From positions 1 through 64,000 of the forward strand of contig JAUXTN010000220.1 in assembly GCA_030684355.1 (NCBI GenBank): a stretch of 64,000 bases of DNA. The letters run 5' to 3'. The stretch is from Pseudomonadota bacterium. GTDB taxonomy: Bacteria > Myxococcota_A > UBA796 > SXON01. The notes below the pieces were generated by a model, which saw only the letters and a list, made by a program, of their open reading frames with translations, was not told the origin of the DNA and searched no databases. Each line of letters starts with the position of its first letter. Within the stretch, counting starts at the first letter, position 1. Both the position numbers and the translations under genes were made by a program. This document shows, piece by piece, positions 24,677-33,592 of the stretch.

Positions 24677-27016
24677 TCAGGACGGTACGGCATCCGCCAG
24701 CACCTGGGCATCCGCCAGCACCTGGTGGCAGAGCGCGACCAGCTCATCGATGGTCATCGGCTTCTCGACCACCGCGCGGACACCCAGGGCACGGATCCGC
24801 TCCGCCTCGCCCGGCGTGACGTGGCCGGACATCAGCGCGATGGGCACGTCGGGCCGGATCTTCAGGAGTTCGGAGATGAGCTCCTCCCCGAGCATCTCGG
24901 GCATCCGCTGGTCCGTCACCACGAGGTCGAACGCCGCGGGACCCTCCCGGAACGCGGCCAGCGCGGCCAGCGGGCTGGAGAAGGCGGTCACGCGGTAGCC
25001 GAGGCGGGGGAAGGCGTTTTCTGCCAGCTCCAGCAGGGCTTCGTCGTCATCCACGTACAGGATGTGCGGCGGTCTCGCGGGGGCGGGCGGGGACGCCGTG
25101 GCCGACGCCCCCGGTGACGGACGCAGCGCGGTCGCCGGCAGGTAGACCGAGAACGTGGTCCCCTGTCCCGGCGTGCTCTCCACCACGATCCCCCCGCCGT
25201 GCGCCCGGACGATCCCGTGGACCACCGCGAGCCCGAGACCGGTGCTCTCCCCGGCGGGCTTGGTCGAGAAGAATGGCTCGAAGATGCGCGCGCGGGTGGC
25301 GGCATCCATGCCGGACCCCTCGTCCCGGACCCAGAGCAGCACCGCGGCACCCGGCCGGAGCCCGGGCACCTGTCGTGCCTGCTCGTCGTCGACGGGGAGC
25401 CCACGGGCCCCGATCTCGAGCACGCCACCCTGCGGACGCATCGCCTGCCACGCGTTCGTGCCGAGGTTCACGAGCAATCGGTGGAGCTGGTCGGGGTCGG
25501 CGAGAAAGGGCGGGATGCCCGGAGCGACCGAGAGCCGGAGCACGACATTTCCGGGCAGCATCGGGCGGAGGAAGCGCGCAACCTCCTCCACCAGGGGCCC
25601 CAACCGTACCTCGCACAGGTTCCGGAGTCCGGGCCTCCCGAACTCGAGGATCTCCCGGACCATCGCTCGACCTCGATCGGCGGCCTGGAGCACGCGCTCG
25701 ACATGGCGCTCCGCGGTCGGCTGGCCCGCGACCGCTCGCGCGAGGAGCTCCCCGTGGCCGAGCACGGCGGCGAGGACGTTGTTGAAGTCGTGCGCCACGC
25801 CGCTCGCGAGCGTCCCGAGGGCCTCCAGCTTCTGCGCCTGCTGCAGCCGCACCTCCAGGCGGGCGCGGGTCTCTTCGGCGACGCGGCGCTCGGTGAGGTC
25901 GACGGCGGTGTTGATGAACCCCGAGCGCCCAACGGCCCCCTCGTCGTGGACGCCCTGGACCTGGACCCAGACCACGCGACCATCCGGGTGGACGAGCCTG
26001 CACTCCGCCCTGGCCGCACGACCGGTCGCGCTCGCCTCCGCCCACTCCGTCAAGACCCGTTCCCGGTCGTCCGGGTGGACCGCGGCGGGCCACGCGTGCC
26101 GGTTCGCCCCCGCCATCTCCCGCCAGGCCGCGTTGGATTCGATGACCTGCCCCACGGCGTCGGTTCGGAGGATTCCGACGGGCGCCGCCTCGACGAGGGT
26201 CCGGAAGCGCGCCTCGCTCTCCGCGACGCGGCGCTGGGTCTCGCCGACGCTCGCGGCCATGTCGTCGAACGCCGCCCCGATCAGGGCCAGCTCGTCCGCG
26301 CCCCGCACGCGTGCGCGCGTGTCGAAGTTCCCGGCGGCGAGGCGTTCGGTCGCCGAGACGAGCGCGCTCACGCGCCTCCCGATGAACACCTGTCCGAACA
26401 GGAGCACGGCGGCGGCGAGGACCAGGGCGCCCACGACCAGCTCGATGGCCCGGCGGACGAGCCGGTCCTCTACCTCGGCCCTGGCGCGGTCGAGGCTGTA
26501 GGTGGCGACGAGCACGCCGATGCGGTCGGCGCGGATCTGGAGCGGCTTCGCGCCGAGCACGACCGGGTAGATGGCGTGCACGCGTCGTCCGTCGCTCGAG
26601 AGGCGGACGAGGCCGACCTGGCGCTCCCGTGCCGACGCCATCATGTCCTCGGACGGGGGCTCGCCCAGCGCCTCCTCCACCGTCAGGTTGACCTGGTGAC
26701 GCAGCCTCGATCCGACGACCCGGCCGGCATCGTCCACCAGGACGAGCGCCTCCAGGCTCGGGTCGGCGCCCCGCGCGGTGAGCTCCCGGTCGACCTGCTC
26801 GACGGCTCCGGCCGCGAGCGCGAATTCGAGCGTCGTCTGGAGGAGAGCCATGTCCTGCACGATCCGCTCGATCCCGCTCCGCTCGACTTCACGGAGCTCG
26901 TACCGCTGGACCCAGAAGAGCTGCCACCCCGCCAGGAGCACGACCATCCCCAGGATCCCGGCCGCCACGCGCGTGAGGAGCGAACGATAGCGTCGCGGCG
27001 CGCGCGCTCCGGTCAT
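24677..27016 (-). CDS. Hybrid sensor histidine kinase (HAMP-PAS-HisKA-HATPase-REC)
   Basis: 779 aa. Transmembrane helices near residues 14-32 and 190-212 flank a periplasmic domain; HAMP (about 213-265) and PAS (about 280-400) follow. HisKA has GVAHDFNNVLAAV with the phosphorylated His near 408, the ATPase has NLGTNAWQAM, DEGSGM and FEPFFSTKPAGESTGLGL, and the C-terminal receiver has YVDDDEA, the phospho-Asp in VTDQRMP near 698 and Lys in VVEKP. The start codon overlaps the stop of the upstream lipoprotein gene (ATGA at 27013-27016), so both are made together and the lipoprotein may supply its signal. An 18-bp tandem duplication lies at its 3' end. Confidence 0.88.
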   Translation of the reverse strand: MTGARAPRRYRSLLTRVAAGILGMVVLLAGWQLFWVQRYELREVERSGIERIVQDMALLQTTLEFALAAGAVEQVDRELTARGADPSLEALVLVDDAGRVVGSRLRHQVNLTVEEALGEPPSEDMMASARERQVGLVRLSSDGRRVHAIYPVVLGAKPLQIRADRIGVLVATYSLDRARAEVEDRLVRRAIELVVGALVLAAAVLLFGQVFIGRRVSALVSATERLAAGNFDTRARVRGADELALIGAAFDDMAASVGETQRRVAESEARFRTLVEAAPVGILRTDAVGQVIESNAAWREMAGANRHAWPAAVHPDDRERVLTEWAEASATGRAARAECRLVHPDGRVVWVQVQGVHDEGAVGRSGFINTAVDLTERRVAEETRARLEVRLQQAQKLEALGTLASGVAHDFNNVLAAVLGHGELLARAVAGQPTAERHVERVLQAADRGRAMVREILEFGRPGLRNLCEVRLGPLVEEVARFLRPMLPGNVVLRLSVAPGIPPFLADPDQLHRLLVNLGTNAWQAMRPQGGVLEIGARGLPVDDEQARQVPGLRPGAAVLLWVRDEGSGMDAATRARIFEPFFSTKPAGESTGLGLAVVHGIVRAHGGGIVVESTPGQGTTFSVYLPATALRPSPGASATASPPAPARPPHILYVDDDEALLELAENAFPRLGYRVTAFSSPLAALAAFREGPAAFDLVVTDQRMPEMLGEELISELLKIRPDVPIALMSGHVTPGEAERIRALGVRAVVEKPMTIDELVALCHQVLADAQVLADAVPS
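24689..24724. repeat. Perfect 18-bp tandem duplication in the kinase 3' end
   Basis: Two identical 18-bp units (24689-24706 and 24707-24724), in frame, encode a repeated QVLADA near the C-terminus of the receiver domain. It probably arose by replication slippage. Confidence 0.9.
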
Positions 27017-28002
27017 CCACCGCTCGCACGCGAGACGCTCGTGACGATGCGAGCGTCGAGGAGCCTCTCGAGGTCGGGCGCACGGTCGAGGAGCCGGTTG
27101 GCGACCATGTTCTCCCCGAGCCGCCGGGCCACCTCGGCGAGGCGGGGCCGCGTCCCCTCGAAGAGGCTGCGGTTCTCGGCGACGCCGACGAGCTCGATTC
27201 CCGCGAAGGCCTGGAGGACCTTCTCGGGCGACAGGTGCATTCGTCGCCCGAGGATCTCCGTCGTGTCCTCCGGCCGATCGCGCAGCCGCTCGGCGGCGAG
27301 CAGCCAGCCGCGGACGACAGCCACGATGGTGTCCGGTTGGCGCTCGATGAAGGGCACCAGCGCCACCAGCACGTCCACGATCTCCCCGGGGATCTGTGTG
27401 CTGTCGAACACGATCCGCGCCCCGGCCGCGACGATCCGGCTGCGCACCGGCTCGTAGGTGACGACGGCGTCCACCCGGCGCTCCAGGAACGCCCGCTCGT
27501 GTTCGTCCACCTGGAGGAACACCGGGGTCACGTCCGCCGGGGTCAACCCGCCCGTCGCCAGGCCGCGGCCCAGCACGTAGGCGCCGAGCGAGGTCGCCTC
27601 GTAGCCGATCCGCCGCCCCCGGAGCGCCTCGAGGGAAGGGACATCCGCGTGCGCCAGGATCGCGTCGGCCCCGAACGAGGAGTCGAGCACCTGGACGATG
27701 CGCACGTCCGGCAGATCCGACGCGAGCAGGAGCGCTTCGTCGAGGGTGCACGGGTACAGCTCGGTGACACCGTTCCGGACGGCCTGGAGCCCCTGCTCCG
27801 CGGACGCGTAGTCCACGATCCGAATCGGCACGTCCTTGTAATAGCCGAGGTGCTCCGCGAGGAAGTACAGATCGTTGGCCGGCCAGGGGTGCAGACCGAG
27901 GCGGAGGGTCTCCATGCGGCGGGCGCAGCCGGGCAGAAGCGGCGCCGCGAGGGCAAGGCACGCGGTTGCCAGCATCCGCCGTCGACTCATCCAGGGCGCC
28001 AT
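27013..28002 (-). CDS. NMT1/SsuA-type substrate-binding lipoprotein
   Basis: 329 aa. The leader MSRRRMLATACLALAAPLLPGC ends in a lipobox Cys. The mature part matches the NMT1/THI5-like periplasmic binding fold: LGLHPWPANDLYFLAEHLGYY, VTELYPCTLDEALLLA, GRRIGYEATSLGAYVLGRGL and VDAVVTYEPV. Such proteins bind pyrimidine, sulfonate or nitrate-like ligands for ABC importers, but no permease or ATPase gene is adjacent. Instead the next gene, overlapping by 4 bp, is a membrane sensor kinase, so the protein probably acts as a ligand-sensing partner of that kinase. Start 28002 or the in-frame ATG 12 nt downstream. Confidence 0.82.
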   Translation of the reverse strand: MAPWMSRRRMLATACLALAAPLLPGCARRMETLRLGLHPWPANDLYFLAEHLGYYKDVPIRIVDYASAEQGLQAVRNGVTELYPCTLDEALLLASDLPDVRIVQVLDSSFGADAILAHADVPSLEALRGRRIGYEATSLGAYVLGRGLATGGLTPADVTPVFLQVDEHERAFLERRVDAVVTYEPVRSRIVAAGARIVFDSTQIPGEIVDVLVALVPFIERQPDTIVAVVRGWLLAAERLRDRPEDTTEILGRRMHLSPEKVLQAFAGIELVGVAENRSLFEGTRPRLAEVARRLGENMVANRLLDRAPDLERLLDARIVTSVSRASGG

Positions 28003-28112
28003 CCGGAACGCCTCCGCGGGGGAAGAAGGGATCTAAGCTCATTCTTGCACAGCGACGGCGAAGGTGTGTGCGCGGGTCGCGCCATCGGTCAGCGGGACAC
28101 GACCAGGGGCCT

Positions 28113-30884
28113 TCAGGTGGCGGCCTCGATCGGTTGCGCCCGCAGCGCGCGCTCCAGCGCCGGGATCTCCTCGGGGGGAACCGGGCGGCTGACGAAGTAG
28201 CCCTGGATCTCCGCGCAGCCCGCCTTGCGCAGGAAGTCGATCTGCGCGGCGTCCGACACGCCCTCGGCGATGGTCGCGAGCCCGATGTGGCCGGCCAGCC
28301 CGATGATCGTGCGGACGATGCCGGCCGAGCTGGCGTCGGTGGCCACGTCGCGCACGAACGACTGGTCGATCTTGAGCCGATCGACGGGCAGCTGCTTCAG
28401 GTAGCTCAGACAGGAATACCCGGTGCCGAAGTCGTCGATCGCGATGCGGCACCCGTTGTCGCGCATGCGCCCCAGGATCTCGCGCACCTCGTCGGGGTCG
28501 GCCATCAACGCGGACTCGGTGAGCTCGATCTCGAGCCCCCCGGCGCGCACGCCGCCTTCGCGCATGGCCTCGCGGATGCGGGCCTCCAGGTCGGCCTGGC
28601 CGAGCTGGTAGGACGACAGGTTCACCCCCATCTGGAAGGTGGGCACCCCCGCTTCGCGCCACTCGCGGGACTGGCGACACGCGCGCTGCAATGCCCATTC
28701 CCCGATGGGGAGGATGAGGCGACTCTCTTCAGCGAGCTTGATGAACTGGCTCGGCCCCAGGAGCCCGAGCCGCGGATGGCGCCAGCGCAGGAGGGCTTCC
28801 ACCCCCGAGAGCCGACCGCTCCCGAGGTCCACCTGGGGCTGGTAGTAGAGCGTGAGCTCGTCGGCCTCGATGGCGCGGCGCAGCTCGAGCTCGAGCGTGA
28901 CGCGGTCCTGCATGTGCCGGTGCAGCTCGCCCGTGAACGACTGGCAGATCCCCCCGCCGAGCTCGTTCGCCCGGTTGAGCGCCGCGTCGGCGTAGCGCAG
29001 CAGCGCCGCGACCTCGGTCCCGTCCTGCGGGTAGAAGCAGGCGCCGATGCTGATGCCGAGCCGGACCTCCGTGCCGTCCACCCTCAGCGGCTCGGCCATC
29101 GCCTCGAACAACGCGTCCCGCACCCGGCGCACGTGGCCGACCGACGCCGCCGGCAGGACCAGGGCGAAGGTGTCGCCCACGTAGTGGGCCAGGGTCTCCC
29201 CGGGCCGCAGCAGGTTCTCGAAGCGGCGGGCCAACGCGCGCATCGTCAGGTCACGGTAGGCGGGGCCCAGCGTGAAGCGGACGAAGCGGAAGCGGTCGGG
29301 GCTCACGAGCAGGACCGCCACACGCTCTCCGCTCTTGGCCGCGGCGATGGTCTCGCCGAGCCGCCGCTCGAGCAGCAGCCGATTTGGGAGCTCGGTCAGC
29401 TCGTCGTAGTAGGCGTGCCGTTCGAGCTGGCGCTCAGCCGCCTTGCGTTCGCGGATGTCGTGCGCGATCGCGGACCGGTAGTCGACCCGGTCGTCGGGCC
29501 CACGGTGGGTCTGGATGACCGCGAGCGCCGGGATCTCCTCGCCGTCGCGGTGGCGCAGCTCGATCTCGCCCTGCCAGAGGTTGGCTTGCGGGCCGGAATC
29601 CGGCGAAGGCACGTGGGCGCGGCTCTCCGGGCTGAGCAGGTCCGTCAGCAGGGTGCGCTCGATCTCCTCCCCCTCGCCGATGCCGACCAACGCGCGCCCG
29701 GCGCGGTTGAGGTAGAGCAGGTGGTCGCCGGGCTCGGCCATCGCCACGAAGTCGCTGGTGGCCTCCAACACGTCGGAGAGGCGCTGGCGGGTGCGCTCGG
29801 CTTCCTGGCGCCGCGTCATCTCGTCCGCGAGGGAGAGGTTGGCGGAGGAGAGGTCCGCGGCGAGGCGCCGGAGCCGCGCCAGGTAGGCCGCGCCGGCCGT
29901 GGACGCGCAGAGCCCGCACGCCAGCACCGCCCAGGCCCCGTAGCCGGGCCCCGCAGGCCCGGCTACGCGGGGGGACGAGAGCACGAGGGTCCACACCTGG
30001 TCGCCGAGCGCGAGCCCGCTGCGGTGGACGAAGCCCGACGAGGGCGGCGTGGTCGTCTCCACGGGCACCCCGCCCTGCCAGGCCATCACGGGTTGCCCCG
30101 TCGCGTCCTCGAGCCAGACGTCGAGCCAGACGTCGAGCCCCCCCGCGGCCGCGCGCACCAGCCCCCGGATATCGAGCAACTCGACCACGAAGCCTTGCAG
30201 CCGCGGCGCCGCCGCCTCCTCCGCGGGCGCCCGAAAGAACGGGACCAGGACGGCGACCCCGACGCCCTCGCCGCCCCCGAAGGGTGCGAGGGGGAGCGGC
30301 CCGACGGTCGTCGCCCTGCCGGTGGCCGTGGCGCGGGTCGCCGCCTCCCGCAGCCCGGACACGCTGGCGAGATCGAGGCCGAGGTCGCCGGGGTCGCCCA
30401 TCGGCGACAGGTACGCGATGGGGAAGAGCACCTCGCCGGAGGGCTCGTCGCCCGACCGCAAGGTGAAGCCCGGGCGCTCGCCGCGCACCGTCGACTCGAA
30501 CGACGCACGCTGCTCCGCGCTCACGCGAGGGGCCCACGCGAGTCGCCGGATCCCCGGGTTGTCCCGGAGGAGCCCGCGCGCGAACGTGTCGAACTCCGCG
30601 CGGGTCACGTCGACGGACGCCTCGAAGAGGGCCTCCACCCCGTCGGCGGCGGCCAGGTGCCGCGAGACGTCCTGCTGGAGGAGGAGGACGACATGCGCCG
30701 CGTGCTCCTCGAAGCGGTCCTCGGCGCGCTGAACGGTGGCCGCCCGCTCCCACCCCTGCATCGCCCAGAACGCGACGATGGAGAACAGCACCCCCGCCGC
30801 GAACGCGACCAACGCGGGCCAGTAGACCAGCGCGGCCCACTCCGCACGCACGGTGTAGCCGGGCGGCCTGTGGTGCTCGCGCAC
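28113..30884 (-). CDS. CHASE-PAS-GGDEF-EAL c-di-GMP protein, probable phosphodiesterase
   Basis: About 923 aa if it starts at the GTG 30882-30884; no ATG is in a plausible place and a TTG at 30896 is an alternative. A transmembrane helix (WPALVAFAAGVLFSIVAFWA) precedes a CHASE sensory domain (about 70-250) and a second helix near 310; then a PAS domain, GGDEF and EAL domains. The GGDEF motif reads VGDTF, so cyclase activity is probably lost, whereas the EAL domain keeps EALLRWRHP, LTES and IDDFGTGYSCLSYLK. It should therefore degrade c-di-GMP. A 12-bp tandem repeat and a large inverted repeat lie inside the sensory part. Confidence 0.83.
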   Translation of the reverse strand: MREHHRPPGYTVRAEWAALVYWPALVAFAAGVLFSIVAFWAMQGWERAATVQRAEDRFEEHAAHVVLLLQQDVSRHLAAADGVEALFEASVDVTRAEFDTFARGLLRDNPGIRRLAWAPRVSAEQRASFESTVRGERPGFTLRSGDEPSGEVLFPIAYLSPMGDPGDLGLDLASVSGLREAATRATATGRATTVGPLPLAPFGGGEGVGVAVLVPFFRAPAEEAAAPRLQGFVVELLDIRGLVRAAAGGLDVWLDVWLEDATGQPVMAWQGGVPVETTTPPSSGFVHRSGLALGDQVWTLVLSSPRVAGPAGPGYGAWAVLACGLCASTAGAAYLARLRRLAADLSSANLSLADEMTRRQEAERTRQRLSDVLEATSDFVAMAEPGDHLLYLNRAGRALVGIGEGEEIERTLLTDLLSPESRAHVPSPDSGPQANLWQGEIELRHRDGEEIPALAVIQTHRGPDDRVDYRSAIAHDIRERKAAERQLERHAYYDELTELPNRLLLERRLGETIAAAKSGERVAVLLVSPDRFRFVRFTLGPAYRDLTMRALARRFENLLRPGETLAHYVGDTFALVLPAASVGHVRRVRDALFEAMAEPLRVDGTEVRLGISIGACFYPQDGTEVAALLRYADAALNRANELGGGICQSFTGELHRHMQDRVTLELELRRAIEADELTLYYQPQVDLGSGRLSGVEALLRWRHPRLGLLGPSQFIKLAEESRLILPIGEWALQRACRQSREWREAGVPTFQMGVNLSSYQLGQADLEARIREAMREGGVRAGGLEIELTESALMADPDEVREILGRMRDNGCRIAIDDFGTGYSCLSYLKQLPVDRLKIDQSFVRDVATDASSAGIVRTIIGLAGHIGLATIAEGVSDAAQIDFLRKAGCAEIQGYFVSRPVPPEEIPALERALRAQPIEAAT
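29939..29967. repeat. Perfect 12-bp inverted repeat inside the CHASE-GGDEF-EAL gene
   Basis: CGTAGCCGGGCC and GGCCCGGCTACG flank a 5-nt loop; with one bulge the pairing extends by about three more G-C pairs. It is in frame and encodes a Gly/Pro linker just before the second membrane helix. It looks like an inserted palindromic element of the REP type, although I see no second copy in the window. Confidence 0.7.
30110..30133. repeat. 12-bp tandem repeat in the CHASE-domain region
   Basis: Two adjacent perfect copies of CGAGCCAGACGT followed by half a third; in the gene they encode the repeated tetrapeptide LDVW. In frame, so length changes by whole units would keep the protein intact. Confidence 0.85.
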
Positions 30885-31012
30885 GGGGTCACCCAAAGCG
30901 AACCTGAACCAGTCCCGAGGCCCTCCGCATGCCAGTTGGTAATCACGGTGGCGCGACCGCGTGTCGCCGCCGATCGTGCGTCCCGGGCGTTGGCGGCGCG
31001 CGGCCGGCGCCT

Positions 31013-33439
31013 TCAGTCGTTGGCGGAGGTCGGGAAGTCGTAGACCTCCTCCACCGCGTACGTCGCGTTCAGCTCGCGCAGGTCGAAGCTCCACTCCCCG
31101 ACGTACATGTAGTTCTCGTCCATCTCGTAGTCCCCCGACTGCAAGAGGTCCGCGAGCTGGGAGACGATCTCGGCGGGGTACCCGAGGGTGCCGAGCTCGG
31201 CGGCCTCCTGATCGGGGGTGCGCGTCTCGCACGCCATGGCGTCGGTGAGGACCCCCTCGCAGGTGCTGCCGTGGAGCGCCCCGTCGCCTTCCTGCTCGTG
31301 GCGGAAGTGCCACATCCCGTTGACGAGATCCTTGATGGCGCCGTCGTCGGCGCTGTTCTGCGTCACGAAATTCACCATCGCCTCGCCGAACGCGATGGGG
31401 TTCTGGTCCGCGTGGATCAACGCGGCGGGATCGGCTTCGTGGGCCACCGAGAGCGTCTCCGTGCCGTTGACCTGCCCCGCGTACACACCCGTGCCCCCCT
31501 CTCCGTCGGTGCCGCCCATCGGGGCGAGGAGGAGCGCCTCGTCGAGCCGGGGGCCGCCCTCCGACTGGTTGGTGAGCTGGTCCCAGACGGCGGCGCCGCC
31601 CTGGCTGTACCCCGTGCCGACGGTCGTGAGGTCGTCGTCGAGCCGGCCGAGCAGCGAGCTCATGTTGGCGCTGCCGTCGCTCGGCACCCCGTAGCGGGCG
31701 ATGACGTTGGAAGGGACGTTCGCGTAGGGGACGGGGAGCGCGAACACCGGCCCTTCCGCGTTTCCGGCGAGCTCCAGGGCGGTGTAGCGCGCCTTCCCCA
31801 CCTCCGGACCGACCCGGAAGTCGTCCGGAAGTCGGCCGAGGAGCAGCAGGTCCTTCAGGCCCTCGAGGAGGTCCCGGCCGGTGCGGGAGGTGTCCGTGGG
31901 CAGCATCTCGAGGATGAAGGTGCCGTCTTCGCTGGCGTTCGCCTCGTCGATGTACGCGAGGAGGGTGTCGTCCTGCAGCTCTCGGCGGAGCTTCGGGTCC
32001 AGGTTGTCGAGGAACGCCTGCCCGTCGCCGTACTGCGCGCGGGCGGCCGCGAGGAGCTGGTCCATCTGCTCGGGGGCGAGGTCGGCGAGGTGGGTCGGCA
32101 GCGCGTCGAGGTCGAGATCGGAGAGCGCCCCCTCGAGGAGCCCCGCCTCGGCAAGGTGGGACACGAGGCTCTGGTCGTAGAGCCGGTGCAGGGTGCCCCC
32201 GTCGATGGCGTCCTGCATCTCCCACGCCTCCGATGTCAGGGGAATGCCGGCCTCGCTGTATTGCTGGACGAATTCCCCACTGCTCGTGGGGAGGTCGATC
32301 TTGCCGTAGAGGAGCGACGCCTCCTGGTCGAGCGACCACACGTCCCGAACGCCCTGGAGGCGCTCTTCCAGGTAGTCGGCGGCGTGGTCGAAGCCGTCGT
32401 GGAGCTGGGCCCCCTTCGCGTCCGCCCCGCTCTGCACCCAATCCCCCCACCCGTCGGCCGTGGCGGCCACGCGCTCGCCGGCGGTGTCCAACCCCTGATC
32501 CACCTTGGCACCCGCGCCGGTGAGGACCGCCGCGGCGGCCTGGCCGCCCTCGTCGAGGCGCCCGTCGACGTCCTGCCCCCAGGTGTCCAGCTTCTCGTCG
32601 AGCCCGCCCGTCGGGATGACCCCTCCAGTCACGTCGTGGGCCAGCTCGAGGCCGTCTCCCACCACGTCCGCGCCCCAGGCGACGCCGTCCCCGACGAGAT
32701 CCGCCGCGCCCGACGTGACCTTGGCGGCGGCGTCGGTCACCGCGGCCACGCCGTCCCCCACCACGTCCGCCGTGACCGAGGCCGCGTGCCCCACGAAGTC
32801 GAGGGCCGTGTTGGCCGCCGCCCCCACCTTCTCGCCCGCGGCCGCCACCAGGGACCCGGCGCCCGACACCACGGCGGGCACGGCGCGCGTGACGGCGTCG
32901 ACGATCGACCCCAGGCCCGGCAACGCCCAGCGGTTGACCTCCGCGGTGGCGCACGGCTCCACCGACACCGGCTCGCCCTTCGCCGCCTTCGCGGCAAGCG
33001 CCACGGCGTCGGTCTCGGCGTGGTCCCCGGGGCTGCTCGTCGCCTTGCCGCTCTTCCCACCCTCGGCCTGCACGTGGTGCACCAGCTCGTGGGCCACCTC
33101 CTCCGGCGACGCGCCAGGGCGCAGCAAGAGCTCGCCGTCCACCTCGGCCGCGCGTGCCCCCAGCGCGTCCAGCCGCGCGGCGGCCTCCGGCGACTGCTGG
33201 ACACGCACATCCAGGAGCGCGGAGGCGCCGAAGGCCCGCTCCATCAGGGCCCGGTAGGGCAGCGAGGAGGCGGGGCCGCCCTTGGGTGAGCTCCCCGACG
33301 GGGCCGTGGGCGCCTGCGCGAGGCGCTCCTTCATCCGCTCCTGGCGCTCGGCGTTGCCACCGTCCGCACGGCTCGCCGGTGCCTGCGCGGGCGCCTCCGT
33401 GCCGCGGTGCTGTGCCCTGGGGCGCTCACGTTGCTGCAT
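31013..33439 (-). CDS. DUF4157 (eCIS core) protein with C-terminal GxSxG hydrolase-like domain
   Basis: 808 aa. Residues about 55-125 match DUF4157: LPYRALMERAFGASALLDVRV ends near 80 and the zincin-like helix AHELVHHVQAE has the HExxH-type motif at 117-121. A Gly/Ala/Val-rich amphipathic stretch (about 180-330, repeated VGDGV units) follows, then a helical region. Residues about 560-720 look like an alpha/beta hydrolase, with the nucleophile elbow GTGYSQGGA (Ser612), and possible acid and His at 670 and 711. DUF4157 proteins are often encoded near extracellular contractile injection systems and are proposed cargo or processing factors. No signal peptide. The hydrolase call rests mainly on the GYSQG motif. 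Confidence 0.68.
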   Translation of the reverse strand: MQQRERPRAQHRGTEAPAQAPASRADGGNAERQERMKERLAQAPTAPSGSSPKGGPASSLPYRALMERAFGASALLDVRVQQSPEAAARLDALGARAAEVDGELLLRPGASPEEVAHELVHHVQAEGGKSGKATSSPGDHAETDAVALAAKAAKGEPVSVEPCATAEVNRWALPGLGSIVDAVTRAVPAVVSGAGSLVAAAGEKVGAAANTALDFVGHAASVTADVVGDGVAAVTDAAAKVTSGAADLVGDGVAWGADVVGDGLELAHDVTGGVIPTGGLDEKLDTWGQDVDGRLDEGGQAAAAVLTGAGAKVDQGLDTAGERVAATADGWGDWVQSGADAKGAQLHDGFDHAADYLEERLQGVRDVWSLDQEASLLYGKIDLPTSSGEFVQQYSEAGIPLTSEAWEMQDAIDGGTLHRLYDQSLVSHLAEAGLLEGALSDLDLDALPTHLADLAPEQMDQLLAAARAQYGDGQAFLDNLDPKLRRELQDDTLLAYIDEANASEDGTFILEMLPTDTSRTGRDLLEGLKDLLLLGRLPDDFRVGPEVGKARYTALELAGNAEGPVFALPVPYANVPSNVIARYGVPSDGSANMSSLLGRLDDDLTTVGTGYSQGGAAVWDQLTNQSEGGPRLDEALLLAPMGGTDGEGGTGVYAGQVNGTETLSVAHEADPAALIHADQNPIAFGEAMVNFVTQNSADDGAIKDLVNGMWHFRHEQEGDGALHGSTCEGVLTDAMACETRTPDQEAAELGTLGYPAEIVSQLADLLQSGDYEMDENYMYVGEWSFDLRELNATYAVEEVYDFPTSAND

Positions 33440-33592
33440 CGCCGGAACCCGCTTCGTTCGAGAGCATACCTGAACGGCCCGGGTCGCGGCTCGGAGTTGG
33501 TGTTCGGTCAGGTCGAACGAACGGGGGCGCGGGAACGCGACTTGGATCGTCCCAACCCGGCCGTCATCGCCGGTCGGGGCCGCGCCGCCGTG

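Noticed and set aside
30905..30950. TGGCAT sequence upstream of the CHASE-GGDEF-EAL gene as a sigma-54 site
   Set aside because: There is a -24-like TGGCAT but GGGCC where TTGCW is needed.
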